Positions 47,001 to 62,900 of a DNA stretch of 64,000 nucleotides are shown piece after piece. The stretch comes from Pagrus major (lineage: Eukaryota; Chordata; Actinopteri; Spariformes; Sparidae): contig NC_133223.1 in assembly GCF_040436345.1 (NCBI RefSeq), positions 13,521,613-13,585,612 on the forward strand. Direction: 5' to 3'. The notes below the pieces were generated by a model. It made no database searches. It saw only the letters and a list, made by a program, of their open reading frames with translations, and was not told the DNA's origin. The position numbers and the translations under genes were made by a program. Every line of letters begins with the position of its first letter. The first letter of the stretch is position 1.

Positions 47001-49669
47001 TGCAGGACAGAAAGAACTATGTTGACAATGATGGGTGCTCTGTGTGGAGGAAGTTAGTGTGGCTACTCCAAATAGAGACACGCAGACCCTTACAGCTCAG
47101 ACAGGTGTGGCCGGTTTTGGTTGAGTTATCTGAGCTTTAAAGAATGCTGTCTCCCCTCAAAGCATCTTAATGGCCTCTTTTGTCTCAGCCTTTGTCAGCG
47201 AGGTTAGCGACCCAAAGGTTGAAGCATTGTGACTACCTGTGGGCTGACTTTATTACAGATGAAAAACGTCCAAAATGGTGGAGCCTGCTGTGTGATGTTG
47301 TGTGTTTAAATGTTGTGTCTTTAATAACGTTTTGTTTTTTTAAACCAGACGGTGGCATTCAGAGGCAAGCATGCCGTTCCCAATGATAATCAATCAAGGG
47401 AGATACTGATCAGACGTCACGCCAGCATCCGTCGAAGCCTCCGACCTGGCAGCTTTCAGACAACGGTAAGCAGGAATACTTGAAGTATTATACATCTTTT
47501 TCTACATGCAGTATGTTCTCAGGATTGGATCTCATTAGAAAAGGGTTGATTATCTCTTGACTACACTGAGATGAGAGAAACCAAATCAAACATAAGTTTC
47601 ACTTTCTTTATCCCACCCCTTGTTCATCATTCTTCCTTTTCTCTGTCATTCTGCTGCTTTGTTCCCATGTTTTTCTTAGGTGGTGCCCAAATCTCAGAAG
47701 TATTTCTCTCTTCCTGCTGGGAAAAGTCTGGATTCTAAGTTTCCTCCTGGGAGGCTGAGCTACACAGGTAAGACTCTTAAACCACCAACCCCTTAACATC
47801 TAATGTTCCCCTTTAATTTCACTTTAAACTGGCAATAGACAAGGTTTCTGCTTCAACATATCATTAAGACGTAGGTTTTGATTGCACAATGTAACAACAA
47901 TAGAATAATGATCATCAACGTTCACTTTTTTGTCTGCTTTCACATCTCCATTAGGGACTAAATGAATGAATAAACCTACATTTTGTTCTCTGTTGTTGGT
48001 AGTTGCTACTCTGAGGAAACCGAAAGCAATCCAGTTTGTCTTTGCGATAATGATGCCAACAGTAATACCACTTTGAAAGGGGGATAAGCTGCCAACTTTA
48101 AGTAGATAAAGCTTTTGACTGTAACTCGCAGCCCTTTTCAGCAAATGGAACTTGCTCAGGTGTTAATTTGTGGAACTTAAACCTGCAGTGTTGAACTTTT
48201 GTCTCCCCCTTGTGGCAGGTTTCTCTGCCATAAACTCCACATAGTTGCTGTAGCACCTCCCCTCTTCAGTTCAAAAAATTTTGACAAAAATGTAGCTACA
48301 GGTGAGCCAGTGTAAAGTGTCTCCACAGACACCTCATTTAAAAACTCTGGTAAAATACTGAGAGATGTATCTGTACAGGCCTAATCAGCAATGCGTGAAC
48401 TCATTTGGGAATGACTTGAATGTAAAAGACGTTCATTTGCATGTAAAAGTTCTGTACTCCAGCTTTAAGACTCGACAACTATTGTCAACTATTGAATGGA
48501 CTACCATGAAATTCATATTGCTCATAGGATTAAACATTCTGACTTTGGTGATCCCGAGTTTACCTTAATCGTATTGTATTTGTTTAAGATTGAACTATCT
48601 AAACAACTATTACACAGATTGTTAAAAATGTAGCCTTTTCTTTTATATATTTTCTTTTTCTATATGTATAACTTTTGTCTTCCCCTGACTTCTCTTTGGT
48701 GCTACATCAGGTAAAAAAGTTTTTATTTATCCAGTACTCCAATACTCATGACCAAATACCTGCAAAACACATTCCCATCTGCCTCAGCTGTACTGCACTA
48801 CTGTTTAGTGCCAATTACCAAACATTTACTAGACATTAGTATGTTAGCATTGTCAATGTAAGCATGCTAATGTTACCATTTAGATCTAAGCTGTGACTAA
48901 GTACAGCCTTACAGCTGTAGATAACAAATGGAAATATTTTCTGTATCATTTTTCATATTTTCCAAAAAACTCAGCCTCACATGTTTAGTATCTTTGCGAT
49001 CTCTCCACCAGAATTTCAAATAAAGTTATGTAGTTTTGAACATTGTATGATTGCATGACACAAGTTGTGATGACTGATCCACCGGCAGGCCAGTGAGGTC
49101 TGAAATTTAATTCTGTACCCACATTTTCTCATCAAGGACCTTTCCATTGTTTTTTACACACAGTTATAATATAATATAATATTAAATATAATGTGGTGTG
49201 ATGTCATGATAAAATTAACTTAATTTCTTTATCATTTTCTCCACGTGTCTTAGATGAACAGGAAACAATGTCCGAGGTGGCGTACCCCTCCAGTCGCTCG
49301 CGGTTTCAGCAGCCTGCACGCTCCTCCTCCAGAGCCATGATGCCTCTGCGCAGGTTGGACACCCTACAAGAGGCGCCCTCTGTTGACACGCTGGATGAAA
49401 ACACAGGCCGGACAGGACGTGGCATGTCCAGAACAAAGTCCTCCTCCAGTGATTCCCGCGTTCCTGCCCCTCGCCGTCACCTCCATCCCTCCGCTGACAG
49501 CGACAGCGGCTCAGTGGATAATTTAAAAAATGGGCAACATGAAGTGGAGGAGGAGGAGGAGGGGCAGCAGCCTGTGTCTCCACCTCCAGCCTGGGCTGCT
49601 GAACCCAGAGACAACGCAGCACAAAACCCTCTGCTCAGACGACCTCAGTGGAACCCGAAGAGGATGTAA
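35082..49669 (+). CDS. slc9a2: Sodium/hydrogen exchanger 2 (SLC9A2, NHE2), complete
   Basis: Thirteen coding exons: 35082-35346, 35443-35657, 35736-35984, 40224-40474, 40563-40780, 41147-41346, 41581-41670, 41757-41827, 44204-44371, 44495-44600, 47349-47465, 47680-47767, 49254-49669; 2454 nt, 817 aa (human 812). A signal-like N-terminus (1-27) precedes the twelve-helix exchanger domain (about 65-475). Visible are [12 protein letters not shown] (amiloride/EIPA-sensitive segment), SAVDPVAVL with Asp210, and [12 protein letters not shown] with Glu234 and Asp239. A CHP-binding-like helix lies in [18 protein letters not shown]. The tail carries basophilic kinase-like sites (RRHASIRRS, about 633-641) and an acidic run. 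It exchanges external Na+ for H+ at the plasma membrane of epithelia. NHE4 and NHE3 are paralogues, but sequence plus linkage to mfsd9 and tmem182 favour NHE2. Ser to Cys in GE(S/C)L is unusual. Confidence 0.93.
36466..36800. mobile_element. MITE with TTAA ends (piggyBac-like)
   Basis: The left end TTAA-aagtgcactatgtagttttg (36467 on) and the right end, on the reverse strand TTAA-aggtgcactatgtagttttg (ending 36799), form about 20-bp terminal inverted repeats with one difference. About 330 bp with no coding capacity. TTAA at both ends suggests a piggyBac-type target duplication. A non-autonomous plain DNA transposon. Confidence 0.75.
36815..36995 (-). repeat. Repeat of the GGGCTGGGCAATA family
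   Basis: Read on the - strand it begins tagggctgggcaataaactg and proceeds through A/T-rich cacaatatt-type phrases to tcaccccaccc. A relative ends near 31720 (ttgcccagccct), and another fragment lies at 54280-54345 (ggctgcacgatattgaaa). Confidence 0.5.
37730..38030 (+). repeat. Teleost interspersed repeat with two similar sub-units
   Basis: Two related phrases follow one another: ggatgaggagagaaactgct..atggcagcggatacttctg and gtctcacagcctgagg..gaagctgctccg..agacggcagcagggtgaacag. This is the layout of a common fish repeat. Class not certain. Confidence 0.4.
41828..44203. other. slc9a2 intron 8 (2.4 kb)
   Basis: A/T-rich intron between the FYWKDK and FMKFNNRIL exons. I see no coding content and no repeat I can name. 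Confidence 0.6.
44655..46040. repeat. ACTTAAGTA-type repeat split by a nested element
   Basis: The left half 44655-44886 (gatactaagtacttatattc, ttatggctactttatacttc) and right half 45804-46040 (acagcagtactgtaaatact, gggccatttctgcagatac, gaatgcaggacttttac-like phrases) read as one element once the middle 44887-45803 is removed. It lies in slc9a2 intron 10. Confidence 0.6.
44887..45803. mobile_element. MITE-like element with CAGTGGTTCCC ends, nested
   Basis: It begins cagtgggttccctgac and ends, on the opposite strand, cggtggttcttactttagg, the same end type as the element at 60810-61125. About 0.9 kb. The inside (about 45110-45480, attagttaacaggtaataag) looks like yet another fish repeat inserted later. 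No clear target duplication. Confidence 0.45.
46041..47348. other. Remainder of slc9a2 intron 10
   Basis: 1.3 kb with no recognisable exon or repeat. Together with 44601-46040 it forms one 2.7-kb intron. Confidence 0.5.
47768..49253. other. slc9a2 intron 12 (1.5 kb)
   Basis: Holds the MITE at 48177-48468. The rest shows short A/T runs (a TATAA-type run near 49168-49190) and no coding content. Confidence 0.7.
48177..48468. mobile_element. Second TTAA-flanked MITE
   Basis: The left end is TTAAacctgcagtgttgaac, and the right end on the reverse strand is TTAAagctggagtacagaac, giving imperfect inverted ends over about 24 bp. 292 bp, no coding capacity, in slc9a2 intron 12. It contains the phrase tctcccccttgtggcagg and ends acgttcatttgcatgtaaaa before the right arm. 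Confidence 0.6.
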
Positions 49670-50212
49670 AAGAGTCCCTGGGCTCTCAGAAAGCAGCTGG
49701 ACTGCCACAGACTGAGTCTCAGGATCTCAAGCAGCTCCAGGGACTCTACATAAAGCTGGAGGTCCCTTCATTTCTTATTAGAGGTGAACCACCTTCCAAA
49801 TGAGCCAAACTGGACACTCATACATTGAAGTCCGAAGCCAGAGTTCAGTGCACTATAGTGAAGAAACTGAACTGTCATTGACAGACTTTGTAGTTATTTC
49901 AACCACATTCACATCAATGTGATTTTAAATGTTTCATCTTCCCGCATGAGCTTTTAAAAGTTCAGACAAGTTTATTTAAACTATTTTATTTTGAATTATT
50001 TCTTAATCCTTAGATGTATATATGATACTTTTTTGTATTTAATTGCCTATTGTGTGTATGACAGTCGTATGATTGATGACAAGGTTTTGTGTATAGGCCA
50101 TATTAGTTTAACATGAGGAACTATTGCTGTGTAGTACAAAGTACTCTGGAAGCATTTTGTGTGTCTGTTACGCTGATGGACCTAAATCTGGGCCCAGTTC
50201 ATTTTCTTTTGT

Positions 50213-50218
50213 AATAAA
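50213..50218 (+). terminator. slc9a2 poly(A) signal AATAAA
   Basis: AATAAA 544 nt past the slc9a2 stop, followed by a T/G-rich stretch (ttttttgttgttgaaagctg) typical of a downstream element. Confidence 0.75.
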
Positions 50219-50414
50219 TTTTTTGTTGTTGAAAGCTGTTGTCAAGCACTCTCAATTACACCTCTGATACAATGTAGGTTTTTAAATGTGACACTGAAGG
50301 CAGCGCCGGAGATGAAAGAGAAGATAAGAGTTGGATGCAACATCCAAACTGCAGTGTTGATTTCAGTGTTTCATATACAATGTAAAACACCATAGACTCA
50401 CATACAAAACTTTG

Positions 50415-50420
50415 TTTATT
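50415..50420 (-). terminator. mfsd9 poly(A) signal AATAAA
   Basis: TTTATT on the + strand. It is about 0.8 kb past the mfsd9 stop. A nearer AATAAA (50693-50698 on the - strand) is an alternative. Confidence 0.45.
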
Positions 50421-50439
50421 CATTGTGACTTTTTGGCAT

Positions 50440-51236
50440 TTACAAACATTTATACCATTTTACTTCATAATATTTCATGTTTTGACAACAGTGGTACTCA
50501 GTATACAGTTAAAACCTCCAAAACAATCTTCATTTAAACACATCCTAAGTTAAATTTAACAAATCTCCAACTGTAAAATTCAAGAATCAGAAACCAGAGC
50601 AAACAGTCGCTCGTAAGCCACCATAGGAATCATTTCTAATGCAGTGCATCAGCAGAAACAACTGACTGACTGAGGTAAAGTTTGTTAAACTATTTATTAT
50701 TATTACTATAACAGTGTGAACTACCATGTGACAGTCAGGCTTTCCCTACATCAAATACAGTTTCAGCTCATTTGTGAATGTCTGAAGTTTTACTGCCTTT
50801 AAAAGGAGGATCTCCTCTGTCTCATCATCAGCAGACTGACAGTAACACCAGGGACTTTGGAGACTGTAGTGGTTAGAAAATTAGATTAAAAATAAGTGTG
50901 CATCGTTTCCAATCAAGCTGTCCCAAGTAGTATCTGCCAAAACAAGGTCCATATGTTTCTGTCTGTTCAAACTTCCTGTACTAAACTTCTCGGCCCTTCA
51001 CCTCAACGCTGCGCTTGAGTTTTAAAGCCGCTCTTCCTGAGTGAAGGACTGCAGTGCTGGTGTTGACGAGCCATTCTGACCCTGTGATGCATCTACAGAC
51101 GTGTGGCAGAGGCATCTGAGCAGGAAACATTGTTCCCACAAGAGTCTGCTGTTCATGTTCACAGCTGGCCTACAAATAAGAGCACTTCTCTGTTTGGTTC
51201 ATTTGCATTCATTTTCATAATTTTAAATTAATTCAG
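50440..51236 (-). other. mfsd9 3' UTR region
   Basis: Non-coding sequence on the - strand side of the mfsd9 stop codon (51237-51239), up to the candidate poly(A) signal. Nothing else recognised. Confidence 0.5.
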
Positions 51237-56728
<5,492 letters not shown>

Positions 56729-57035
56729 CCTCCCGCTGTGACAGCTCGGCTGTAGGCAAAGCGGAAGCGCTCATTCGCTCTACTGTAAACCATCCAAACA
56801 GAAAACACGTCCAGGCAGAGCTGTCGCACGCAGGGGGTGGAGGTACACCGCTCGGTTCAACCGTCCGCTCAAATGTGGCATGTGTCGGAGGAGATGTTTT
56901 TGAAAGATTAGGTTAAAGTATAAGTCCAGAGATGAAACTGACTGTTCGAGTCACGGTTGGTTTCTCATGTCTAGAACTGCCGTGTTGTCTGGTCTGACTC
57001 CCCCCGCCGCTGCGCTGACAGCTGGTACCGTCCGA

Positions 57036-57043
57036 TGACGTCA
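57036..57043. promoter_or_regulatory. Consensus CRE (TGACGTCA) upstream of mfsd9
   Basis: A full palindromic cAMP response element about 310 bp upstream of the mfsd9 ATG, within a locally CpG-richer stretch (about 56730-57060). CREs near start sites often bind CREB/ATF. Whether the start site is close enough is not visible. Confidence 0.45.
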
Positions 57044-58139
57044 CAGAACTGACTCGAGGAAATCCTTATTCATAAACAGATCACCCCATTTGTTTTTTAA
57101 ATGTATTTCTTGGCTTTAAAATATTTTATGCATTTATATGACGAATAATTTATTTAACTCAATGTCTATATTTATTGTGTTTTGTTTGTATTTATTCGAC
57201 TTTGTTTTGTTCTATTTTGTTCTATAAATATCTGTACATATAATGTTGACAATGTTATCAGCACTCTTATATTTTGTATACCTCTGCTCTTGTTCTATTG
57301 TCCCAAATACCAAGACAATACGGCTCACTTCCATGTTTTAGATTGATACGACCAAGAAACACATTTTCAAAAGAAAACTGAAACAAAACAATAAAAAAAA
57401 TACACAAAAAACAGTTGAAACACACAATTCACATGAGCCACTCATAACATAACTTATAGTTCATTTTGAATTTTCTTAAGGCAATGGAATCAACATTCTT
57501 TTCAGGTCTCCCTGTATTGTTTTCGGCTTTAACACTTAAACTGAGATTTGTTATTGATTTACACCACCTGCTGGACAAACTGGGACATCCAAAACATTAT
57601 GAGTAGCTCAATACAAATAAGTCAGGGAGGATTTTACAGTAACTTACCTATTACAGTGCTGACATAGACTATGTATTTGTGTTTTACAGCAAAATAACAA
57701 CACTTATAAGTAAAACACAGCCTAACAGTTATTTGTACAGCATTTTAAGAGTACAATAACTATTAACTAATAACTAAGTATTTGAGTATTTACTGGATGA
57801 TGAAATGCAATAGCTGTACGGTTAAAGCTACAGAAGGTGCAATTTTATTTTATAATTAAAACTGCAATGATGAAAATCGCCCCATCACAAGGATCCAATC
57901 CTATTATTTTATAATTATTGTATCTTTAAAATACACAGAGTCTGTTGATTAGTCCACTTCTGAAATTATACCTGAAGGCCTGTCTGGGTCACACTTACAA
58001 CTTGGACCTTCTGAGTTGAATGGAAGAGCTAGTACGAAAAGTGTGTCACTGCCAGATTTAAGAGCTGAAGCAACCCCTTTGTTAGAATGACTCAAAACTG
58101 GGCCTGAAGATGAAAGATAACCTTTAAAATTATACTATA

Positions 58140-58440
58140 TTAGAGCATGACCGATACTCAATTTATTGAACTGATATATATATAATACATTTTTTGCAAT
58201 GATACCTCAAATATGGTTATCAAACACTGTAACATAAGTGCACTGTAACAGTTAACTTCATAGGGAATTTAATATTTATGCATTACCCAAAGCATCTTTT
58301 TCTGTATTATAATCTCTAAAAACAACAAGCTTTCATTTTGGTGGATATCGGACAACATACAGCTGCTACCGATGTATATCTAAGGTATGCCAATAATATT
58401 GGCCAACCGATAATCAGTCAGGTTCTGTAATATTAAAAAT
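58140..58440 (+). repeat. Dispersed repeat with TATCGG phrases (pair with 62390-62600)
   Basis: Phrases agcatgaccgatactc, gtggatatcggacaac, gctaccgatgtatatc and ggccaaccgataatcagtca recur in diverged form at 62390-62600 (gataccgatatatctgtgat, ccaaccaaataaatcagcagg). A common fish repeat type. Confidence 0.5.
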
Positions 58441-58785
58441 AAATAAAAGTCCTAAACTTTAAGACTAAGTTAAAATAAGCACCTGTTGCTATGAATCCTT
58501 TAAAAACACCTTTTGTCTTAAAGAGTGGTTACTTACTGACCTGATAACAGTTAATCAGCAGTCCTTATCATTCATACTGTGCTGCAAAATGAAATCTTGG
58601 GCTGTATATGAGGAAGTACAGTTCACTAACTCTAACATAGTATATTTTGACATATTTGCCAAACTGTTCAGTATCATCATGTTACATGCAGATTTAAGTA
58701 CCCTTGTATCTCAATTTTTAAGCCTAAAAATCCAATAAAATTAAATTATGAGAGCTAACTGTCAACTACATTTTGTCTTTCACAT

Positions 58786-58786
<1 letters not shown>

Positions 58787-58869
<83 letters not shown>
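58787..58869. repeat. CA microsatellite, about 41 units
   Basis: Uninterrupted (CA)n over about 83 bp between mfsd9 and tmem182. Likely highly polymorphic. Confidence 0.97.
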
Positions 58870-58873
<4 letters not shown>

Positions 58874-59616
58874 GATCAGTAGAGGTCTTCTGGCTGAGGG
58901 TGGCCTGGGTCACATCAGTGTGTAAATTTGCTCGTGTCTACATGTAGGTTCACTGCTAAATGTTCCCTGTAGATGCTAACAAAGCGGAGGTTTCCCTCAA
59001 CTCACACTGACTGTTACTAACCATAAAGTTAGATTTTGAACCAGTTGGTTTTAGGTGATTATTAAACATCTATTGATTAAATGCTAAATAAAGAACTTCA
59101 CCCACTTTGAGTAACAAAAATGCTCCTCATGTGACATTAGCTCGCCACATTGCCTTAAAAGCTTTTGCTGTCAAAGCCATAAAAGTATTAAAGGCCACAG
59201 GGACTTTTTACACACATGCTAATTTACAATTTAATCATTTGATCTTTTTTTAAACATAATTGTTTTATGATGACTAATTCAGTTTTTTATAAAGCTTTAG
59301 TTGTCAAACATCACTCTGATCTTAGCGTGTGATACAAGTGGAAATCCCCAAGAAGTAAAGGTGCATTTACAGTAATTTCTCCACCCCATTTACAGGAAAT
59401 GATGTGTCTGTTTAGAAGCTTTGGGCAGGGTGTTGTGGGATCCTTCACCCCTCTTCTGTCCTTTCAGTCTCACCCTGCCCTCACATTCCCGTGCAGACGG
59501 TGGGTGTCCAGTTGCTACCGGTTATTTCTGCGTTGATCCCCTCCCTTCATGCTCTCCAACTGCTTCACACACTCAGCCCCACAGTGGAGAAGAGCAGCCG
59601 CCTTCAGTCAGACCCC

Positions 59617-59826
59617 CAAAAATAGCCCAGGGGGTGGGCTGGCAGCAGACCCCAGTAGGGTCCAGAGGAGTCATGTGCTCAACCTTGTCCTCCCATAACA
59701 CAGACAGAGGGACAGGAGAGGAGTGAAGATCCAGAAGCACATCATAAACCCGCTGGGACACATCTTCCTCAGTGGATGTACTACAGTGCAAGAGGAGTGA
59801 CTATCTCTGCCTCTGCTTGTCACATG
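59617..59826 (+). promoter_or_regulatory. Candidate tmem182 promoter: MEF2-like site and E-box
   Basis: CAAAAATAG at 59617-59625 differs by one base from a MEF2 core, and CACATG at 59821-59826 (within cacatgtg) is an E-box. Both lie within 0.3 kb upstream of the tmem182 ATG. TMEM182 is a muscle gene in mammals, so myogenic sites are expected, but short motifs occur by chance. Confidence 0.28.
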
Positions 59827-59903
59827 TGCTCCCTGTAGTTGGAGTGAAAAAGTCAGACCGAGTGTAGGCATTTAGTAGCCGAGTGGCTGGTCGATCCTGG
59901 ACC

Positions 59904-62900
59904 ATGAAGCTTAGTGTGGCGTTGTTTTTCGCAGGGCTCTTTGGGGCGTTGGCAGCTGTGTTCACCCTCCTCTCGTTTGGAACTGATTACTGGCTGCTGG
60001 CCTCTGAGAGTTGCCACCCAAACCCTGATGGATCTGTTGGCCCGGGTGGTGTGACCATAGAGGTGGGTGTTCAGACAGCAGCAGATCAAGGAGACTCAGA
60101 AGATAGTCATCTCTTGTTTTGTATAGTTTAATATTAGTTACCATGATTTTACAGGTTGAAAACATTCATATTTGTGACCTCAGAAACTAAAATTAGGTCA
60201 GTTGTTGGTTCTGTAATCACAGTAATTCTATTATTTTGTAGAATATTTAATGTTTAAATGTATTATGAAGCTGCACTCCGTACCTTCATAATAAAATACT
60301 TAACATGTCTAATGTTGGACATTTAAACGAGAATAAAGTCACGTCTTCTATTTGGCAACTGTGATCAGTTCTCTCTCAGTGGATGACATGCAGGGTGCAG
60401 AGGCATCCCTGCAGGACTATTTCATGTAATCAGACACTGTTTAATGTAGTGTGTGTGCAGCTATGCTGTGATTGAGACATAGCTGGTACCATGTGCCTCC
60501 CTGTGATAGAAATACAAATACCAGTAGTCCCGCTGGTATGACGTTGTATTAAATATCACTGACTAGAGCATAGCTAGCTTTTCATAGTGGGCACTGATAC
60601 TGGGATCGAGACACGATATCAGTACAATAAAACTAAAGTGGTATGTGGTAAACACAGTAGTACAGTTTGAGGATCCAATATTTTCAATTTAATCAATCAT
60701 AGTTCTATTATTAGTTTTATTTCTGGAGCAATGATGTAATACAGTGTAAAAATGTGCAGTATTAAATTAGAAAACAGTTGAATTTAGTAAGTGTGTCACC
60801 ATCCTATAGCACTGGTTTTCAACCTATTTTGTCTTGTGTCCCCTTAAAACAAACCAACTTCTCTTTCTATGACCCCTCTCCACAGGTTTAAAATTAGCCA
60901 AAGTGATTGTCCTCTCTCAAATTATTTCATTTAAATGTTTTTGACACCCATGAAGGCCAAAACTATTTCACAAGACAAGACAAATTATTGGAAGGAAGGT
61001 GGAAAAATTGCTGTAAACGAAATATGTTTGCAGTTCTCCCGATCCCATCAGTCATCTTGTGATCCCTCAACTTTATTTTGCCACCACTTTTCTGGTGTCC
61101 ATGACCCCCAGGTTGGGAACCACTGTCCCATAGTATTGGTCCCATAGTGGTCCTTTCTGTGTGAATTTAAGAACAAACTATTGATGCAATTGGTCACCAA
61201 GGTCTTAAAAAGGCTGATTTCAAAATAAAATACACTTTGATTGCCTTAACCTTGACATGGACCTTGACTGTCTTGACTGACCTGACTTCTTCACAGCTTG
61301 CACCCCTTGCTTTAATTGCTCTGAGAGTTATTTCATGGATGACGTAATAGGCCATGTAGGATGTGTTTTTTGCTCACGTGCAAAAATAGTGACTACTAAT
61401 GATTTCCTGAATGGGAGCACCCTCGACCTGCACGCTCGCACGGCACCAAACCAAACCTGCATGAGGTTAGAGGTGCTTGCTCAGCTCGACCCTTGACCTG
61501 ACTAAGCAGCTGCTCTGTGGCACTGTGACAGATCACTGCACACCTGCCTCGCATGATCTTGAGACACTCCGGGGCTTTAATGACATCAACAGATAACATG
61601 GAGTGCATCCATAATCATACTTACACATGTTCTGCAGACTCTTAAAAGTCAGAATATATTCAGTAATAAATGATTATTCTTTCTTTAATCCTTTCTTTCA
61701 GCGTGGAGATGTGGTGGTGCAGGATGGTGTTAGTAGTGACATCACTCTGTACCATGAGGGATTTTTCTGGAGATGTTCCTTTGGAGGCAACGCGGGTGAT
61801 GACGACCTACTGTGGAAGCTCTGGTTCAGTAAGTGAGACGGACACTTGATAATCCCAACACATCCTCATTCCTAAATGACGGAATAGGTCAATTGACTTC
61901 CAAACCAACATATATCACCGGTCCCCAAACTAGATGCAGCAAACCAGCAACAGGAAAGAAAACTACTTGGTTAGGTTTAGGTAAACATTTTTGTTTGGGT
62001 TTAAATAACTACGTTTTTTACGTAAGACAGTTGAATGTCATTCCTATGTCACCAAATACTTTGGGTTGGTGGAAGTCCAACCTACCAACCCAAGGTGTCA
62101 GTAGTTGATAAGCTGACCTCTACAGAATCATTTTGTTGACTTTCTATCTTTAACTTTCTCATTGTTTCCACTGTTTTATGATAAAAAATGACGAGGATAA
62201 TAGCAAAATTATGTCATTTTTTTCCTTTAAATATTTTCTTTCTTTTCTTGTGGCTATATTAAAAGCCAAGGTGGAGAAGAATAGTGAAGTGGTAACCCTT
62301 CCCAAACACAAAGATAAGTAAGAACAGAGGCAGGATATTTCATAGTTTAATAATAAACTGTATTGTCTAAAATGACAGCAGTGCAATGAAGCAGGAAACT
62401 TTAATGGGAATTTAACAAGTATACATTTCTCAAGCATTCTCTTCTGCATAACAATCTCTTAAAAATGGTTTCATATTCTACAAACATATACAGTGATACC
62501 GATATATCTGTGATAGACTAATATCTGCTGATAATTATGTCCAACCAAATAAATCAGCAGGCTCTACATCATCTATGCTTTCTATGTTTTTGGGCTATGC
62601 ATGAACAAATGCTGTAAAGATTCCACTGTTGTTGCCAAAAAAAGTCCTTTCCAGACAATGAAATGTAAATTATTAAAACATAAAAGACTCAAGGGGCAGG
62701 AATCCAAATCGATTAAGGATTTGAGAGGGGTAATACTGCATAGAAAGTACACACATACAGTATGCACAAGCAAGTTTTACAGCTAATGCATCGTCATTAA
62801 ATAAAATAGAATAATAAAATTAAGCATTTCTGATGATAAAACAATACAATCCTTTCTTCTTCTCATGGGAACTTCAAAACTCACAAAACACACTAGTTCC

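Larger units (their letters stand above)
57060..59400. other. Intergenic region between mfsd9 and tmem182
   Basis: A/T-rich with no exon seen. It contains a repeat at 58140-58440 and the large CA microsatellite at 58787-58869. The remaining parts show nothing I can name. Confidence 0.6.

Noticed and set aside
49215-49622. 135-codon frame antisense to the last slc9a2 exon
   Set aside because: The + strand frame continues the exchanger tail with correct splice phase; the antisense frame is a shadow.
35082-49669. NHE3 or NHE4 (slc9a3, slc9a4) as identity of the exchanger
   Set aside because: The N-terminal [15 protein letters not shown] and downstream mfsd9-tmem182 order fit NHE2 best; NHE4 is the nearest alternative and not fully excluded.
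59421-59726. 101-codon frame upstream of tmem182
   Set aside because: No homology recognised, no donor tying it to the tmem182 exon, and the human TMEM182 N-terminus matches the ATG at 59904.
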